Translations under genes and position numbers: made by a program | The notes under the pieces: generated by a model | Seen by the model: the letters and a program-made list of their open reading frames with translations, nothing else | Database searches by the model: none | What the model was told of the DNA's origin: nothing | In this document: positions 47,036-59,300 of the stretch, piece after piece | How positions within the stretch are numbered: position 1 is the stretch's first letter | Layout of the letters: the number at the start of each line of letters is the position of its first letter | Source: Diplodia intermedia | Taxonomy: Eukaryota; Ascomycota; Dothideomycetes; Botryosphaeriales; Botryosphaeriaceae | Direction of reading: 5' to 3' | Assembly (NCBI GenBank): GCA_021495925.1 | Contig: JAKEKT010000127.1 | Span: 23,060 to 87,059, forward strand | Length of the DNA stretch: 64,000 bases

Positions 47036-47057
47036 TAATCTGATTGTCTAATCAGAT
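47036..47057 (-). promoter_or_regulatory. Paired candidate GATA sites
   Basis: TAATCTGAT at 47036-47044 and TAATCAGAT at 47049-47057, same orientation, with start points 13 bp apart. The stretch is also an imperfect inverted repeat. Confidence 0.5.
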
Positions 47058-47445
47058 GTTCTACTGTCAATGGCGAATGGCGACGCAAAAACGGTGGCTT
47101 CTGCCGCGTGGAGCGCGCGGGCGGCGCCGCCCCAAAGCAGCGTCTCCGTTCGTCGTTGCAAGCCGAGGAGGATCGCGCGTGTGGATCTCGTGGGCATTCA
47201 TGCAGCAGCTGGATTCAGCCAGGCGAGCTGGAAGCGCGCTTATGCGGCCATGAAAATGGGCTGTGGCGCGTTTTGCGCGGGTTGACGCCGGTGGCTGAGC
47301 GTGCTGGAGGCCTCGTGGCGTCGCCTACGTGCCGCCCCAGCTCCTCCTCATCCAGCCCAACTCTGACGACTGCAAGACGAAGAATCAGCCTGAATGTTTC
47401 GAACCGAAGGAATGTTCCGTTGCAAGCCCCCTCCGATGCCGCATC

Positions 47446-47454
47446 TTATCAGAT
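47446..47454 (-). promoter_or_regulatory. Perfect ATCTGATAA GATA site upstream of the NRPS
   Basis: TTATCAGAT on the plus strand, the exact reverse complement of the consensus ATCTGATAA. It is about 343 bp before the NRPS start codon and is followed by a T-rich tract. Confidence 0.6.
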
Positions 47455-47796
47455 TTTTCTTTTTTTTAGCTTCTCTGCTAGGGTTGCATGCGTCGTCACT
47501 TCGTTTCCGAAGACCCTCCAGGGCACGGGCAGTCACATTGCTCTCGTCGGGTCTGCGCACAGCTCTCGCTCGTGTTAGCCCCCCGTTGTCCGCTTCTCGG
47601 AACGCCCGTAGTGCCTGTTGCGGCAAAAGGCGCGTGGTCTCTGTAATCATGTGAATGGTACTTCTCGCGGGTGTGGTCTGCAGCGCAAAGAGATACTCTG
47701 TCCTTTGCAGAAAGCCCGCCAACCCTACCGTCCTTTTTTTCGTCGTGGCGGTGAAAGCTGCACATACCCCGTCTTTCGTTTTCCCGGGAAAAAACA

Positions 47797-50700
47797 ATGG
47801 AGCAGCAACGGAACGACAGCCCTATCGACGCAGGTCCACTGCTGGATGGGGACCACGGCTACGGCCAGCAGTGTTTCGCTGCATTCGAGGCTCCATTGAC
47901 CGACCCTGAAGCATTGGCCCTCGACTGCACTACTGCGGATGTCTTGCTTCTGACATGGGTGCTTGTCCTTTCCCGATACGTCGACATCAGCGATATCGAC
48001 TTCACCTGGGGATACGGAGACACTGTTGAATCAGCTCTGTCGGCCGCAGACCTCGCTTTCAAGCCAGATGACTCGATACGAAGCTTGCTTGATGCTGTGA
48101 AGTCAGCCAGGCAACGGACGCTGACGGATACTGCAAGTGTCTGTGCGACCGGGGAAACCTTATCCTTCACGAACAGCAAAGATGTACGTGGTTTACTTGA
48201 GAACTGTTGTCACCTTCATACTAGCCGATCATGGGGAGTTGGAGTATTCATCCACATCTACGTGTGACATCATGTATGGATGAATGCCTCACACATCCTC
48301 CAACACTTGCGAACATCTCACTCCCGTCCTCTCCGACACTTAATACTGACATCTCTCCAGTGGAATCTGAGAGTGGAAGTAACCAGCCAAGACGGTACAC
48401 CAGGGCTGCAAGCAACATGGCGCACTCTCTTCATGACGCAGTATACGGCGGAGCGGTATCTTGACTCAACGCTCACCATCCTCCACAACATCCCATCCTC
48501 CCTGGACTCCCCCATCTCAACCATCCTCCGCCCCACCACCTCCGACCTCGCCGAAATATGGCGCTGGAATGCGGAACTCCCGCCCACCATCGACTGCTGC
48601 ATGCACGACCTCATCGCCGCCCGCGCCGCCAGCCACCCCAGCGCCCTCGCCATCGACGCCTGGGACGGGCAATGGACGTACGCCGAAGTCGAAACGCTCT
48701 CCACGCAACTCGCCCAGCACCTCTCGGCGCTCGGGCTGGGCACGTCCCAAATCGCGCCGCTCTGCTTCGAGAAGTCGCGCTGGACCATCATCGCCGTGCT
48801 GGCCGTCCTCAAGACGGGCGCGGCAATCACGCTGACGGACCCCAGCCAACCGCTCGCCCGCCTGCAAACCATCGCCGAGCAAGTCTCGGCCGGCTTCATC
48901 CTCACCTCGCAGCAGCACGCCGCGCTGGGCGCCTCCATCCGGCCCTCCGCCACCGTCGTCCCCGTGTGCGCCGCGACCTTCGAGCAGGCGGAACTCCTCA
49001 CCGCGCCCTCCCCCCTCCCCGCCGTGCCATTGGACGCGCTGATGTACATCATCTTCACGTCCGGCAGCACGGGCAAGCCGAAGGGCGTGATGCTGTCACA
49101 CAAGGCGTACGGATCCGGCACGCTGCCGCGCGCCGCGGCCGTGGGGTACGACGATCGTTCGCGGGTGCTGGACTTCGCGTCGTACGCGTTCGACGTGGCC
49201 GTCGACAGCATGCTGGCGACGCTGGCGCACGGCGGCTGCCTGTGCATCCCGTCCGACGCCGACCGCCTCAACGACCTGAGCGGCTTCATCCGCCGCGCCC
49301 GCGTCTCCATGGCCAACCTCACGCCCAGCGTCGCGCGCATCTTGGAGCCGGACATCGTGCCCGGGCTGCGCAGCTTGGGTGTCGGTGGGGAGGCGGTGAC
49401 GGCGAGCGATGTCGCCGTGTGGGGGAAGAGCACGCGCGTCGTGAATGGGTACGGCCCGAGTGAGGTCGGCGTCGGCTGCACGACGAACCATAGTGCCGCC
49501 ACGGGCCGCCCGTATGTGAGCATCGGCCCCGGCACCGGCGGCGTCATGTGGATCGTTGATCGCGACGATCACGATCAGCTGGTCCCGGTGGGCGCGGTGG
49601 GCGAGTTGCTGGTCGAGGGCCCCTGCGTGGGCGAGGGGTACATGGGCGATCCGGAGAAGACGGCCGCGGCCTTCATTGTCGATCCGCCGTGGTTGACTGC
49701 GGGGTTCAAGGGGGTCGAGGGCCGGATGGGCCGCGTGTACAAGACTGGTGATCTTGTCAAGTATGACCCTGATGGCTCCGGGTTCCTCGTCTTCGTCGGG
49801 AGAAAGGACACGCAGGTCAAGCTGAGGGGCCAGCGTGTGGAGCTGGGCGAGGTCGAGTACCACCTACGGGCTCAGCTGCCGGCTCGTGTGCGGGTTGCTG
49901 CTGAAGTCATCAAGCCGGAGGGCCCGGGCAAGCAGCCGATGTTGGTTGCGTTCATGTCCGACCCGGAGACTGAGACCACCCAGGATCGGGATGCTCCTGT
50001 CGAGCGCATCTCCTTCTCTCCTGAGGTTGCGGCCATCATGTCCGAGATGGATGACAGGCTCAAGGCCGTCCTTCCCAAGTACATGGTTCCGGCGGCCTAC
50101 ATCCCCATCAACCACATGCCTGCCCTTGTCTCCGGAAAGACCGACCGAAAGGTACTCCGCCAAGTGGGCGCCACCATGGTCTTGCAAGATATGGAGAAGT
50201 CAAGCACGTCGGTGGGAGAGATCCAGGAGCCAACCACTCCCGCCGAGACCAGTCTGCGGAAAACCTGGAGCCGCGTCTTCAACCTTCCGGAAGCTGAGAT
50301 TGGCATCAACCACAGCTTCTTTGCTCTTGGCGGCGACTCCGTCCTGGCCATGAAGCTGGCGGCTGCGGCTCGCGAAGACGGCCTCACCCTGAACGTCGCC
50401 GACATCTTCACCAACCCAAAGCTGTCCGCCATGGCAGGCGTAGCCCAACAGTCCACCCAAGCCACCACCGACATGGACGTCGCTCCCTTCTCCATGATCG
50501 ACCCAAGCTGGGACCCAGCCGCCGCCCGCACCGAAGCGGCAGAACTCTGCGGCGTCGACGCCTCCGCCATCGAGGACATCTACCCCTGCACGCCCCTGCA
50601 AGAAGTCCTCATGGCCTTCACCGCGCGCTCTTCCCAAAGCTTCGTCGCGCAGCGCATCGCCGCGGTCGCCGACGAACCCACCGCCACCGCGCTGGCCGCG

Positions 50701-53700
50701 GCGTGGGAAAGCGCCGCGTCCACCAGCCCCATCCTGCGCACGCGCGTCGTCCAATTCCGCGACCACGGCCTCCTCCAAGTCGTCGTCCGCGCGCCCATCG
50801 CCTGGCACACGTCCTCCCCCTCCCTCGCCTCCTACCTCGCCGCCGAGCGCGCCTCCCCGATGGGCCTGAACACCCCGCTATCCCGCTACGCCCTCGTCCA
50901 CGACCGCACCGCCAACGCACGCCACTTCGTCTGGACCATCCACCACGCCCTCTACGACGGCTTCTCGACCCCCCTCCTCCTCGAGCGCGTCGCGCGCGCC
51001 TGGCGCCGCGACCCCCCGCCCCGCCGCCCCTCGCACATGAAGCACTTCGTGCGCTACCTGACGACGAGCACCGCGGGGGGCTCCGCGACCGCGGCGCACG
51101 ACTACTGGACCCGCGCCCTCGCCGGCGCCACGGGCCCGCAGTTCCCCGCCCTGCCGTCGCGCACGTACCTGCCGACCCCGGACGCGCTGGCAGAGCGCTT
51201 CATCGCCTTCCCCGCCTTCCCCGCCGCCGCGCGCTCGTCTGCCTCCTCGGGCATCATGCCCGGCACGTTGATCCGCGCGGCGTGGGCGCTGGTGGCGGCG
51301 CAGCACGCCGGGGGAGATGGCGACGTCGTGTTCGGCGAGACGAGCAGCGGCAGGAGCGCGCCCGTCCCCGGCGCCGAGGTGCTCGAGGGCCCGATGATCG
51401 CGACGGTGCCGGTAAGGGTGCGGGTCGGGCGCGGGGCGCCGGTGGCGGAGTTTTTGGCGGGGGTGCAGGAGGACGGGTTTGCGCGGTTGCGGTTTGAGCA
51501 TCTGGGCATGCAGCGGATAAGGCGGGTTAGTGCGGATGCGCAGGTCGCGTGTGAGGTCAAGATGGGGTTGGTGATTCAGCCGGCGGATATTGAGGAGAAG
51601 GTGGGGGAGGGGGGGGATGGCATGCCAAGGTTTGAGGCGACGGATGCTGCGAGGGAGGCGCTGCATTTCAACTCGTATCCGCTGATGCTGGTTTGTTCGT
51701 TGAGGAGGGATGGGTTCTTGGCGATGGCGAGCTTCGATTCGAAGTTGGTTGAGGTGTCGCTGATGGAGAGGGTGCTGGCGCAGTTCGAGACGGCGGTGGA
51801 TCAGCTGGCGAGGGGAGGTTCCGCGTCGGTTGGCGACATCAGCTTGTTGACTGAGCAGGACCGCGAGCAGATCTGGCTGTGGAACAGGACGCCTCCTGCT
51901 GGCGTTGATCAGGCTACACCTCGCCTGATTGCCGGACATGTCACTGCCGGCGACCCCTATCCGTCGGTCGTCGTCTCTTGGATCGTGGACCCTGCGAACA
52001 TCGACAGGCTGATGCCCATCGGCGCGGTTGGTGAGCTCGTCGTCGAGGGCCCGCTGGCTTCGGTCGACTTCGTCGAAGACCCCGCCTGGCTTGTTGCGGG
52101 AAGTTCGTCTGTGCCTGGTCGTCCGGGCCAGGCTCACAGGACTGGCGACTTGGTCAAGTACAAGGCTGACGGCACTATCGTCTTTGTGGCCAAGAAGGAG
52201 TCTCAGACCAAGCTGCAAGGCCGCGCTGTTGACCTTACCGAGGTTGAGCGCCACTTGGAAAGCTTGCTTCCGGAATCTACCTGGGCCGCAGCGCACATCA
52301 TGACCCCTGGTCAGGCTCAAGAGCCGATGCTTGTGGCATTCGTGGATGCGCAGTGCCAGGATCAGAACACCAACCTGGCTAAGCTGGACCTTGCTGAGGA
52401 TGAGCTCCCGGCTGTTGTTGCCAGCGCTCTGCCTGCCAATCTGGCGGAACGTTTGCTTGGGCTCAACAAAGCCTTGTCGGATGTGCTTCCGCCTTACATG
52501 ATCCCCGAGGCGTACATTCCGCTGAAAGAGATGCCGCGGAAGCCCGGCGAGGTCGACAGAGCACAGTTGGATGCCATAAGCTCTGAGCTGTCCCAGGACC
52601 ACATCCTGAAACTCAGGACAGCTTTCACCCAGCTGAGAGCCAAGGGCATCGACAGCAAGCCATGGACCACCAAGGAGCGCAAGCTGCAGACGCTGTGGGC
52701 CCGCTTCCTGGGCATCGACCCCTCCAACATCGACCGCGACGACAGCTTCTTCCGTCTGGGCGGCGACTCCATCATGGCCATGAGGCTAGTCTCGGCAGCC
52801 CGCCAGATCGGCTTCAAGCTCTCCGTCGCCGACGTGTTCCGCCGGATGCGCCTCTCCGACATGGCCAACGCGCTGGAGGAAACAGACGCCACCCCCGTCG
52901 AGACGCGAACCTTCGCCCCCTTCTCCGCCCTCGACAATATCGACGACGTCGACGCCTTCCTCTCCCAAGAGATCCGCCCCGCCCTGGCCGACCCCTCATG
53001 GACGATCAAGGACGTCCTCCCCCTCACGGACCCGCAGACGCGCGACGTCGAAACGACCATCGGCCCCTGCCGCAGCGCCGTGCAGTACACCATGCTCTAC
53101 CTGCCCGCCTCCATCGACCGCGCGCGCCTGCTCGCCTGCTGCCAGCGCCTCGTCGCGCACCACGAGATCCTACGCACCGTCTTCGTCCGCCAAGGCCCGC
53201 GCTTCCTGCAAGTCATCCTGGACTCGCTCACCGCGCCCGTCGTCGAAGTCTCGGCCGACAACACCGACGCCTCCTCCCTCGACGCCTTCGCCACCGCCCT
53301 CTTCGCCGCCGACATCGACCCCGCGACCTCGGACCTCGCGCTCGGCGCCCCCTTCCTCAAGCTCTTCTTCATCGCCGGCGGCCAAGGCCCCGACTCCGAA
53401 AACTGCCTCGCCATCCGCCTCTCCCACGCCCAATACGACGGCGTCTCCCTGCCCGAAGTCATCCGCCAGATCGAACTGCTCTACGCCGACGACGCCGCCG
53501 CCATCCTCCCCCCCTCCCCCCCCTTCTCGTCCTACATCCACGCCCTCCACCACACCCCCTCCCACCGCGCCGCCGCCCTCACCCACTGGCGCACCGCCCT
53601 CGCCGGCTCCGCCCTCACCCCGCCCCCGCACCCCAGCCTCTCGTCGTCGTCGCCTGGCCGCCGCGACGCGAAGTCGGCGTTCGTCCAGCGGCCGTGCGAC

Positions 53701-54315
53701 GCCGCGCTGCAGCGCCCCCCCGACGTCACGCCCGCGACTCTGCTGGCGGCGGCGTGGGGGCTCGTGCTGGCCGCGCGCTGCGGGGTGCGGGATGTCGTGT
53801 TTGGGGGCGTGGGGACGGGGAGGGGGGTGGAGGTGGATGGGGTGGGGCTCGATGTGGCGGCGGTGGTGGGGCCGTGTTATCGGTATGTCCCGGTGCGGGT
53901 GAGGTTTGGCGAGGGGGTGGTGGCGACGCCGAGGGAGGTGTTGAAGGCCGTGCAGGAGGAGAGGGCGAAGGGGGTGCCGTTTGAGAGTGTGGGGTGGGAT
54001 GCGTTGAGGGAGGTGGTGGGTGGCGATGAGGCTGGGTGGGACGGGAGCGAGTGGTTTGAGAGTATAGTGCATCATCAGGACGTTGATGATTTCGATGAGA
54101 TGCCGTTTGCGGGCGGGAAGGCGCGGGTCGAGATTGCGAATCCGCACCCCGAGAGCGCGTGGCCGGTGCGGGTGGTGAGTTTTGAGAGGGAGGGGAGGTT
54201 TTGGTATGGGATTCAGGCGGATGAGGGACAGATGGAGGTGGCGGAGGAGCTGTTGGGTGAGGTTTGTGGGGCTGTGGAGAGGTTGGTTGGGAAGCCGGAT
54301 GAGCCGCTGTTTTGA
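47797..54315 (+). CDS. Non-ribosomal peptide synthetase, SidD/NPS6 type (extracellular siderophore)
   Basis: 2113 aa in two exons, 47797-48183 and 48361-54315. The intron (177 nt) has donor GTACGT, branch ATACTGAC and acceptor CCAG; junction reads NSKD/WNLRVEV. Order A-T-C-dA-T-C, as in NPS6/SidD. N-terminal 200 residues resemble the tail of a condensation domain. A1: IFTSGSTGKPKG near residue 359, NGYGPSE, TGDLVKY, GKTDRK near 720. T1: LGGDSVLAMKL near 782. C1: HHALYDG near 989. The second A is cut down: it keeps AVGELVVEGP (about 1350), RTGDLVKYKADG and TKLQGRAVDLTEVERHL but lacks the ATP-binding core. T2: LGGDSIMAMRL near 1591. C2 has SHAQYDG near 1816 instead of HHxxxDG. The likely job is repeated joining of acylated N5-hydroxyornithine into a fusarinine- or coprogen-type siderophore. 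Confidence 0.93.
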
Positions 54316-54974
54316 GTGCGGTGTAGGCGGTTTGTAGGTGTTTGAATTTTTTGTTGCGGTTGTATATGTTCTTTTGTAGTTTTTGTCCGTATCAAGTTTT
54401 CATTTCAAAAGCGCTCATCTTGTGCGATATGCTGGATATATTTGTCATTACATGTCCTCCGTTGTGTGCAGCTTCCGGGGAAAGCCCTACTTTTGATGAT
54501 GCATTTGTGAAATACAGGGCCTTCGTTGGTCACCACGGGCTTCTCTAATGCTCCCTAGTAAAGCGGTGGCTGAGATACGGTATATAGAGATTATACTGTC
54601 CCGAACCACGCGTGCGTGAAGAGATAGAGCGGAGCGCACGAGTCGCGGCGCAATTCCAAGCTTTTCGTACCTACGCCGGGACCCTGGATGTGGTTGGCGT
54701 TTCCTGAGTGCAATAGCAGGAGCATATAGACGATGGATCAGCTGTTCGTGAGAAGGTGGTGGGAGATGGGGAAGCTACAGTGGAGGGAAAGGGGATTGGG
54801 GGAGGTGGTGGTGGTGGTGGTGCAAGATGAGGCGGAGGGCGTGAAGGGACTAAAGAAGATGGAGCTGGGGGCGAGGCATTTGGACAGGGTTTGAGGAAGG
54901 AAGGCATATATTTGCGGGTATGTATAGTCTGAAAGGAAATTTTGCTTTGAATTATATACTACGACTTTCACGAT
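54316..54974. other. Intergenic downstream of the NRPS
   Basis: No gene seen. It contains a (GGT)n microsatellite at about 54803-54822 on the plus strand and the NRPS 3' region. Confidence 0.5.
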
Positions 54975-55693
54975 GGTGCCTACAAATTTAACACCCCCAT
55001 TTCTAAAATTTGACACCCCCATTCCTAATTATTGACACTCCCTCCATATCGGGCAATCCGAACGCGGAAACTAACTTAAATAGGCTTAGCGCCACCGGAT
55101 CATCTAATATTTCGGCCGGCGCGATAACTCTAAGTAAGCCCGCTATACGCTCCTCTATTCGTCTATAAATATCTAACCATCGATTCATCTATCCTACTAC
55201 CGCCGTCCGCGCAACCGATAGTAGTAGCGATCTTATCTAGCGATCTCTAGTAGTTCCGTAGCGGCCTCCGATACCATTTAAATAAAGACTAGTAGTGTAG
55301 AGTCGTGTTTAGAATCGTAAGTAAGAGGTATTTAGTACGGCATAGAGCGAGAAGATCTAGAGAAAAGTAAAACGGGCTTATTTAGATAGTAAAATAGGCC
55401 TCCGAAGCTATCTAGCATAGATAAAGACTATCTAGCACTAATAGAGGCTTTTAATCTAGCCGTAGATAGACGTTAGGTGGCTACTTATTATCTAATGCGA
55501 CCGTGGTAACACATAAGAATCTATGCGCTAATAGATAAGTTTCTTAGCGATAAGATTACGGTGAATTCTCCGGATTTGCCTAGTAATTTGGTAGTGAATA
55601 TTGGGGAAAGGGTGACGCTCCCGGTGGAGGTGTTAATAATTGGGAATAGGGGTGTTAAATATTAGAAATGGGGGTGTTAAATTTGTAGGCACC
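54975..55693. mobile_element. 719-bp non-autonomous TIR transposon with 8-bp target duplication
   Basis: 71-bp terminal inverted repeats, 54975-55045 and 55623-55693, match at roughly nine in ten positions and begin GGTGCCTACAAATTTAACAC. The TIRs contain two to three internal copies of a TTTRACACCCCCATT-like unit. TTCACGAT flanks both ends (54967-54974 and 55694-55701), an 8-bp duplication as made by hAT-type transposases. The interior is AT-rich, partly RIP-like and has no credible transposase, so the element is a MITE-like passenger or a deletion derivative. Confidence 0.8.
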
Positions 55694-56338
55694 TTCACGA
55701 TGTACATGTTTCATTATTCTTAGAACTAACGTTTGGTATCAGCCTTTTGCCGATGATTCTGGCTGGGAGGCCTTGGGAAATTACACAATTTTACAGAAAC
55801 CTACTAGCGCATGCCTTTTTGCAATCCAAGCCTACATGTGTTTGGGCGCATACTGTACGTCGCCGATGCGTTCAATGGCGTTGCGGATTATTGTACCACT
55901 GGGAGCACCAATGACATCACCAAACTCTGGCCAGCCCACCGGCTTTCAGCTCGTTGAACCAGAAAGCTCAGCTCAGTCCCTTGCAATTTTTGCTATGTAA
56001 CCTTTGGGTTGCATAACAAGGCAGATGGAGCTGATTGTGATCCAGGGGGGACGCAGCTTAGCGTGTCAGCCTTGCTTGCGAAGGACACACAGGCGGCAGT
56101 CTTCCACTATGGGGTCACACAGGTACCACTTCGTCGCTCAGCCACCCCCTGGCACTCAGCCTGACAAGCATTAGCTATGACTCTCCGACGTACTGTCTCA
56201 GCCTTGCCAGTCAAAGTCCATAGCCGTGGATGATCATCAGATGTCATAAATATCCCCTAAGCCGCCGTTCAAGTAAGTCCAGGCAAGAGGAACTCTGAAC
56301 GCATTATCCAACATACCTTCAAAATCTTTGGAAAAACA
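55694..56338. other. Promoter side of the DUF3433 gene
   Basis: 645 bp without a supported gene. A short open frame at 55773-56000 has no family features. Confidence 0.4.
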
Positions 56339-59300
56339 ATGGATCACAATCCGTCGGAGCCTCGAAGCTCCAAGCACCGAGAGTGGATTCCTCCAATGTT
56401 GCGCAAATCTCGAGCCCTTCCGCTGGCCCTTTTTTGCATACTATTCGCGGCCATTCTTGAAGTCGTGGACATCCTCGTCGCCAAAAATCACGGCATATCA
56501 ACTCACGATAGTCACATCATCATCCCCATCCGGTACATTCCAACTGCCGGAGCCGTTGTCTTTGGTTTCTTCTGGAAAGCCTTGGCCGGCGAAGTCAAGG
56601 CAATTCTACCATGGTCCTTGATGAGCGCCGGGTGGACAAGGTCGGCGAACTCCCTCACTCTCAACTACATCAACAAACTCGAAGTCGCATCTCTTGTCAC
56701 GTCATGCAAGAAAAAACACTGGTCGATACTCTTGGTGCTCACAGTCGGCTTCCTTACTGGAGCATCGGTAGCCATTGCCAACGTTCTCACATACACCGAT
56801 TCAACGGCAGTCATCAAGACGGACAGTCAGCTGATGAAGATGTCAACGTTTAGCTTCGAAAACGCTTTTGAATCTCCCAATGGCACAGTTAACATACCTC
56901 GCGGGAAGTCAGGGCACCAACCCTTCGCAGCGGTAGCTGCAGAAAGGCAGCCCGGAGGTCAATTTGCGCCATGGACAAAAGACGAGCATTGCTTCGAGTC
57001 TTTCAGTCTCCTCCCCTATCTATCGTTAAACGACTCCATTATTGAGGCAACTGTGTCGTCCATATCGGTAATCTTCAACTGCGAAAATCTCCCGTATGCG
57101 ATCCAGGAAACATGGATGGAAAGCCCGGGGCCATGTTACTGTCAGAAGAATATCACCCAAGGTTCCTCAGACTATTGTGGACACATACAACCACAGGATG
57201 TAAGATTTGATCAGAACTGGCCTGAGGATCGACATGGATATATCAGTGTCATTCAATGTCCCGGATCTGACAAAAAGATCACGGGTACAATTGGCGGCCG
57301 AGCCGCGTCTTCCAGTGGTGAATTTTGGGATGGTTGGGAGGATCGTTACATGTCGGTAGGAGTCGTTTGCGACCCGGCTTTTACTGTTCAAAATAGCTCA
57401 GTTCGGGTCAACATACCATCCGGTCGTGTCATCAACTACACCATGCTATCGGATCCCGTCCCAATCGACCTTCCCATGTCAATGGAAGCAATGTGGATTT
57501 ACCTCAACAATCCCGCCGATACACTGTTTCAGTATTCCCTCGATAATGGAACGGATACTAGCGTGGAATCGGAGACGATAAAAGCGGACATGCACACTGT
57601 TCTTAATATTTCAAAAACCCTTATGGCTCTGCTCAATAACGACCCTTTCTTTGAACAACTTACGGACAACCGTCTCGTCGAAGCTATGGACCTCTACTTC
57701 AACAATACCGATCTTTTTAGAAGTGATATCGAGACTTTGGGGACCCAAATTCTGGTACAAGTTATCAATGCACTTGGCAGAAAGGACGAGGCGCAACAAA
57801 TCACGGGCACAGCCATTATCGGGGAACCACGACTATTCATCCAGTCGACTGCATTACGTGCGCTGCAAGTGCTTTTGCTGGTTTTCTGCGTCTCTTGTGT
57901 GTTGATATCTTCTCCGCTCCGTCCGCGGTCACACCTCCTGGAAAATCCCGCCCCTATAGCAGCCACAGCGATCATCTTGGCTGCCTCCGACATCAGTGCA
58001 GAGAGCGTCTTTGCTAGCTACCGACTGCTACCTGAGCAATGCATATGGGACTCGGCCGCTCGAAAGCTTTGCAAGTTGGGCTGTTGCCTGCAGCCAGGCA
58101 TTGAGTTGAAGGATTTCTCCATGGTTACATCAACATCGTCTACGGACAAAGTCACAGAAGACTCAGTAACCCATAAATCTCTCGGGTGGCGACCCTTGGC
58201 CCTAAGAGTTTGGGCAAAATGGAGCACGGTCTGTGTTTTGTGTGCAACCATTATCGCTGTTGCGATTATTCAATGCTTCTCGATCAAACGGACCGGCTTC
58301 GCCAACAGCAACTCCACGACACAAGCGACACTCGGCTATACAGTCACCGTGGCTCTGCTTATCCTGAGCTATCTTTGCTCTGGGGTGGACTCTTCTGTCA
58401 AGTCTTTGAGCTCGTACAACAGCCTTCAGAGCTTGTCGAAGAAACAACTTTTACTTCCCGGACCCAAGGAATCACTGACTTTTTGGGTACCGTTCGCATC
58501 AACCGGCATAAAGTCTGGAATCGCGGTCATTGCTTCATCAATGTCGCTTCTACTATTTCCGGCCATCAAAGTTGTCGCTGCAGGACTCTTTGCCAATGTT
58601 GAGGTCCTCACGACGAGGGAAAACGTGGTCACGATCATCAATACAGGCTGGATTGACAGCCTTGAGCAAATTGTTTTTCGAGACTTTTCGTCCGTATGGA
58701 ACGCGAAAGTTCAAGCTGCACAGTTCACAGAATGGACCATAACACCCTCCTCCAACGTTGATCAAACGCCTGGCATTATCGACAGCCTTGTCCTCGACGA
58801 GACCGTTGGTTTCGACAATCAACCCGGCAATGCATCCACTTTGGGCCACGAATTACAGGTCCGTGTACCTGCAATAGCCGTGAATGTCAGTTGTACCAGT
58901 ATCTCCGAGGAAGAATTCGTCGTCTCGACACAATACGAGGACAATTGCAAGAGCCCCGTTTTCGATTTCCGGTGCGATACCGCTTTTTGCAATAGTTCTC
59001 TCAGCGTTACGGCGGAAGACCTGACAGCCTTGGTATATCTAAGTAATCCAAATTATCCTCCATGCGGTTCTCAGCCCTTCATTGGAGTCAATTGCCTAGA
59101 GAAGGGCGCCTTGCCCTATTCGAATTCTACGAACTTTCTCTTGGCCGATTTTGCAGCTGCAGCATCATGGACGTCCAATTCAACAGCCAACAAGAGTACT
59201 GCAAGCTCTTTAGCTGACATCAAATCTTTTGAAGGTAGAGTTCCGACACTTAGAGCGGTTAATTGCTTCCAAACGTTAAGCGTTGTTGAGATCAATGCGT

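Larger units (their letters stand above)
46154..47796. promoter_or_regulatory. Divergent SidF / NRPS control region
   Basis: 1643 bp without a supported gene. It holds four ATCWGATWA sites (46566, 47036, 47049, 47446), the densest group in the window, consistent with strong iron control of both genes. Confidence 0.6.

Noticed and set aside
55003..55188. Short frame inside the TIR element
   Set aside because: Lies partly in the TIR and has no transposase motif.
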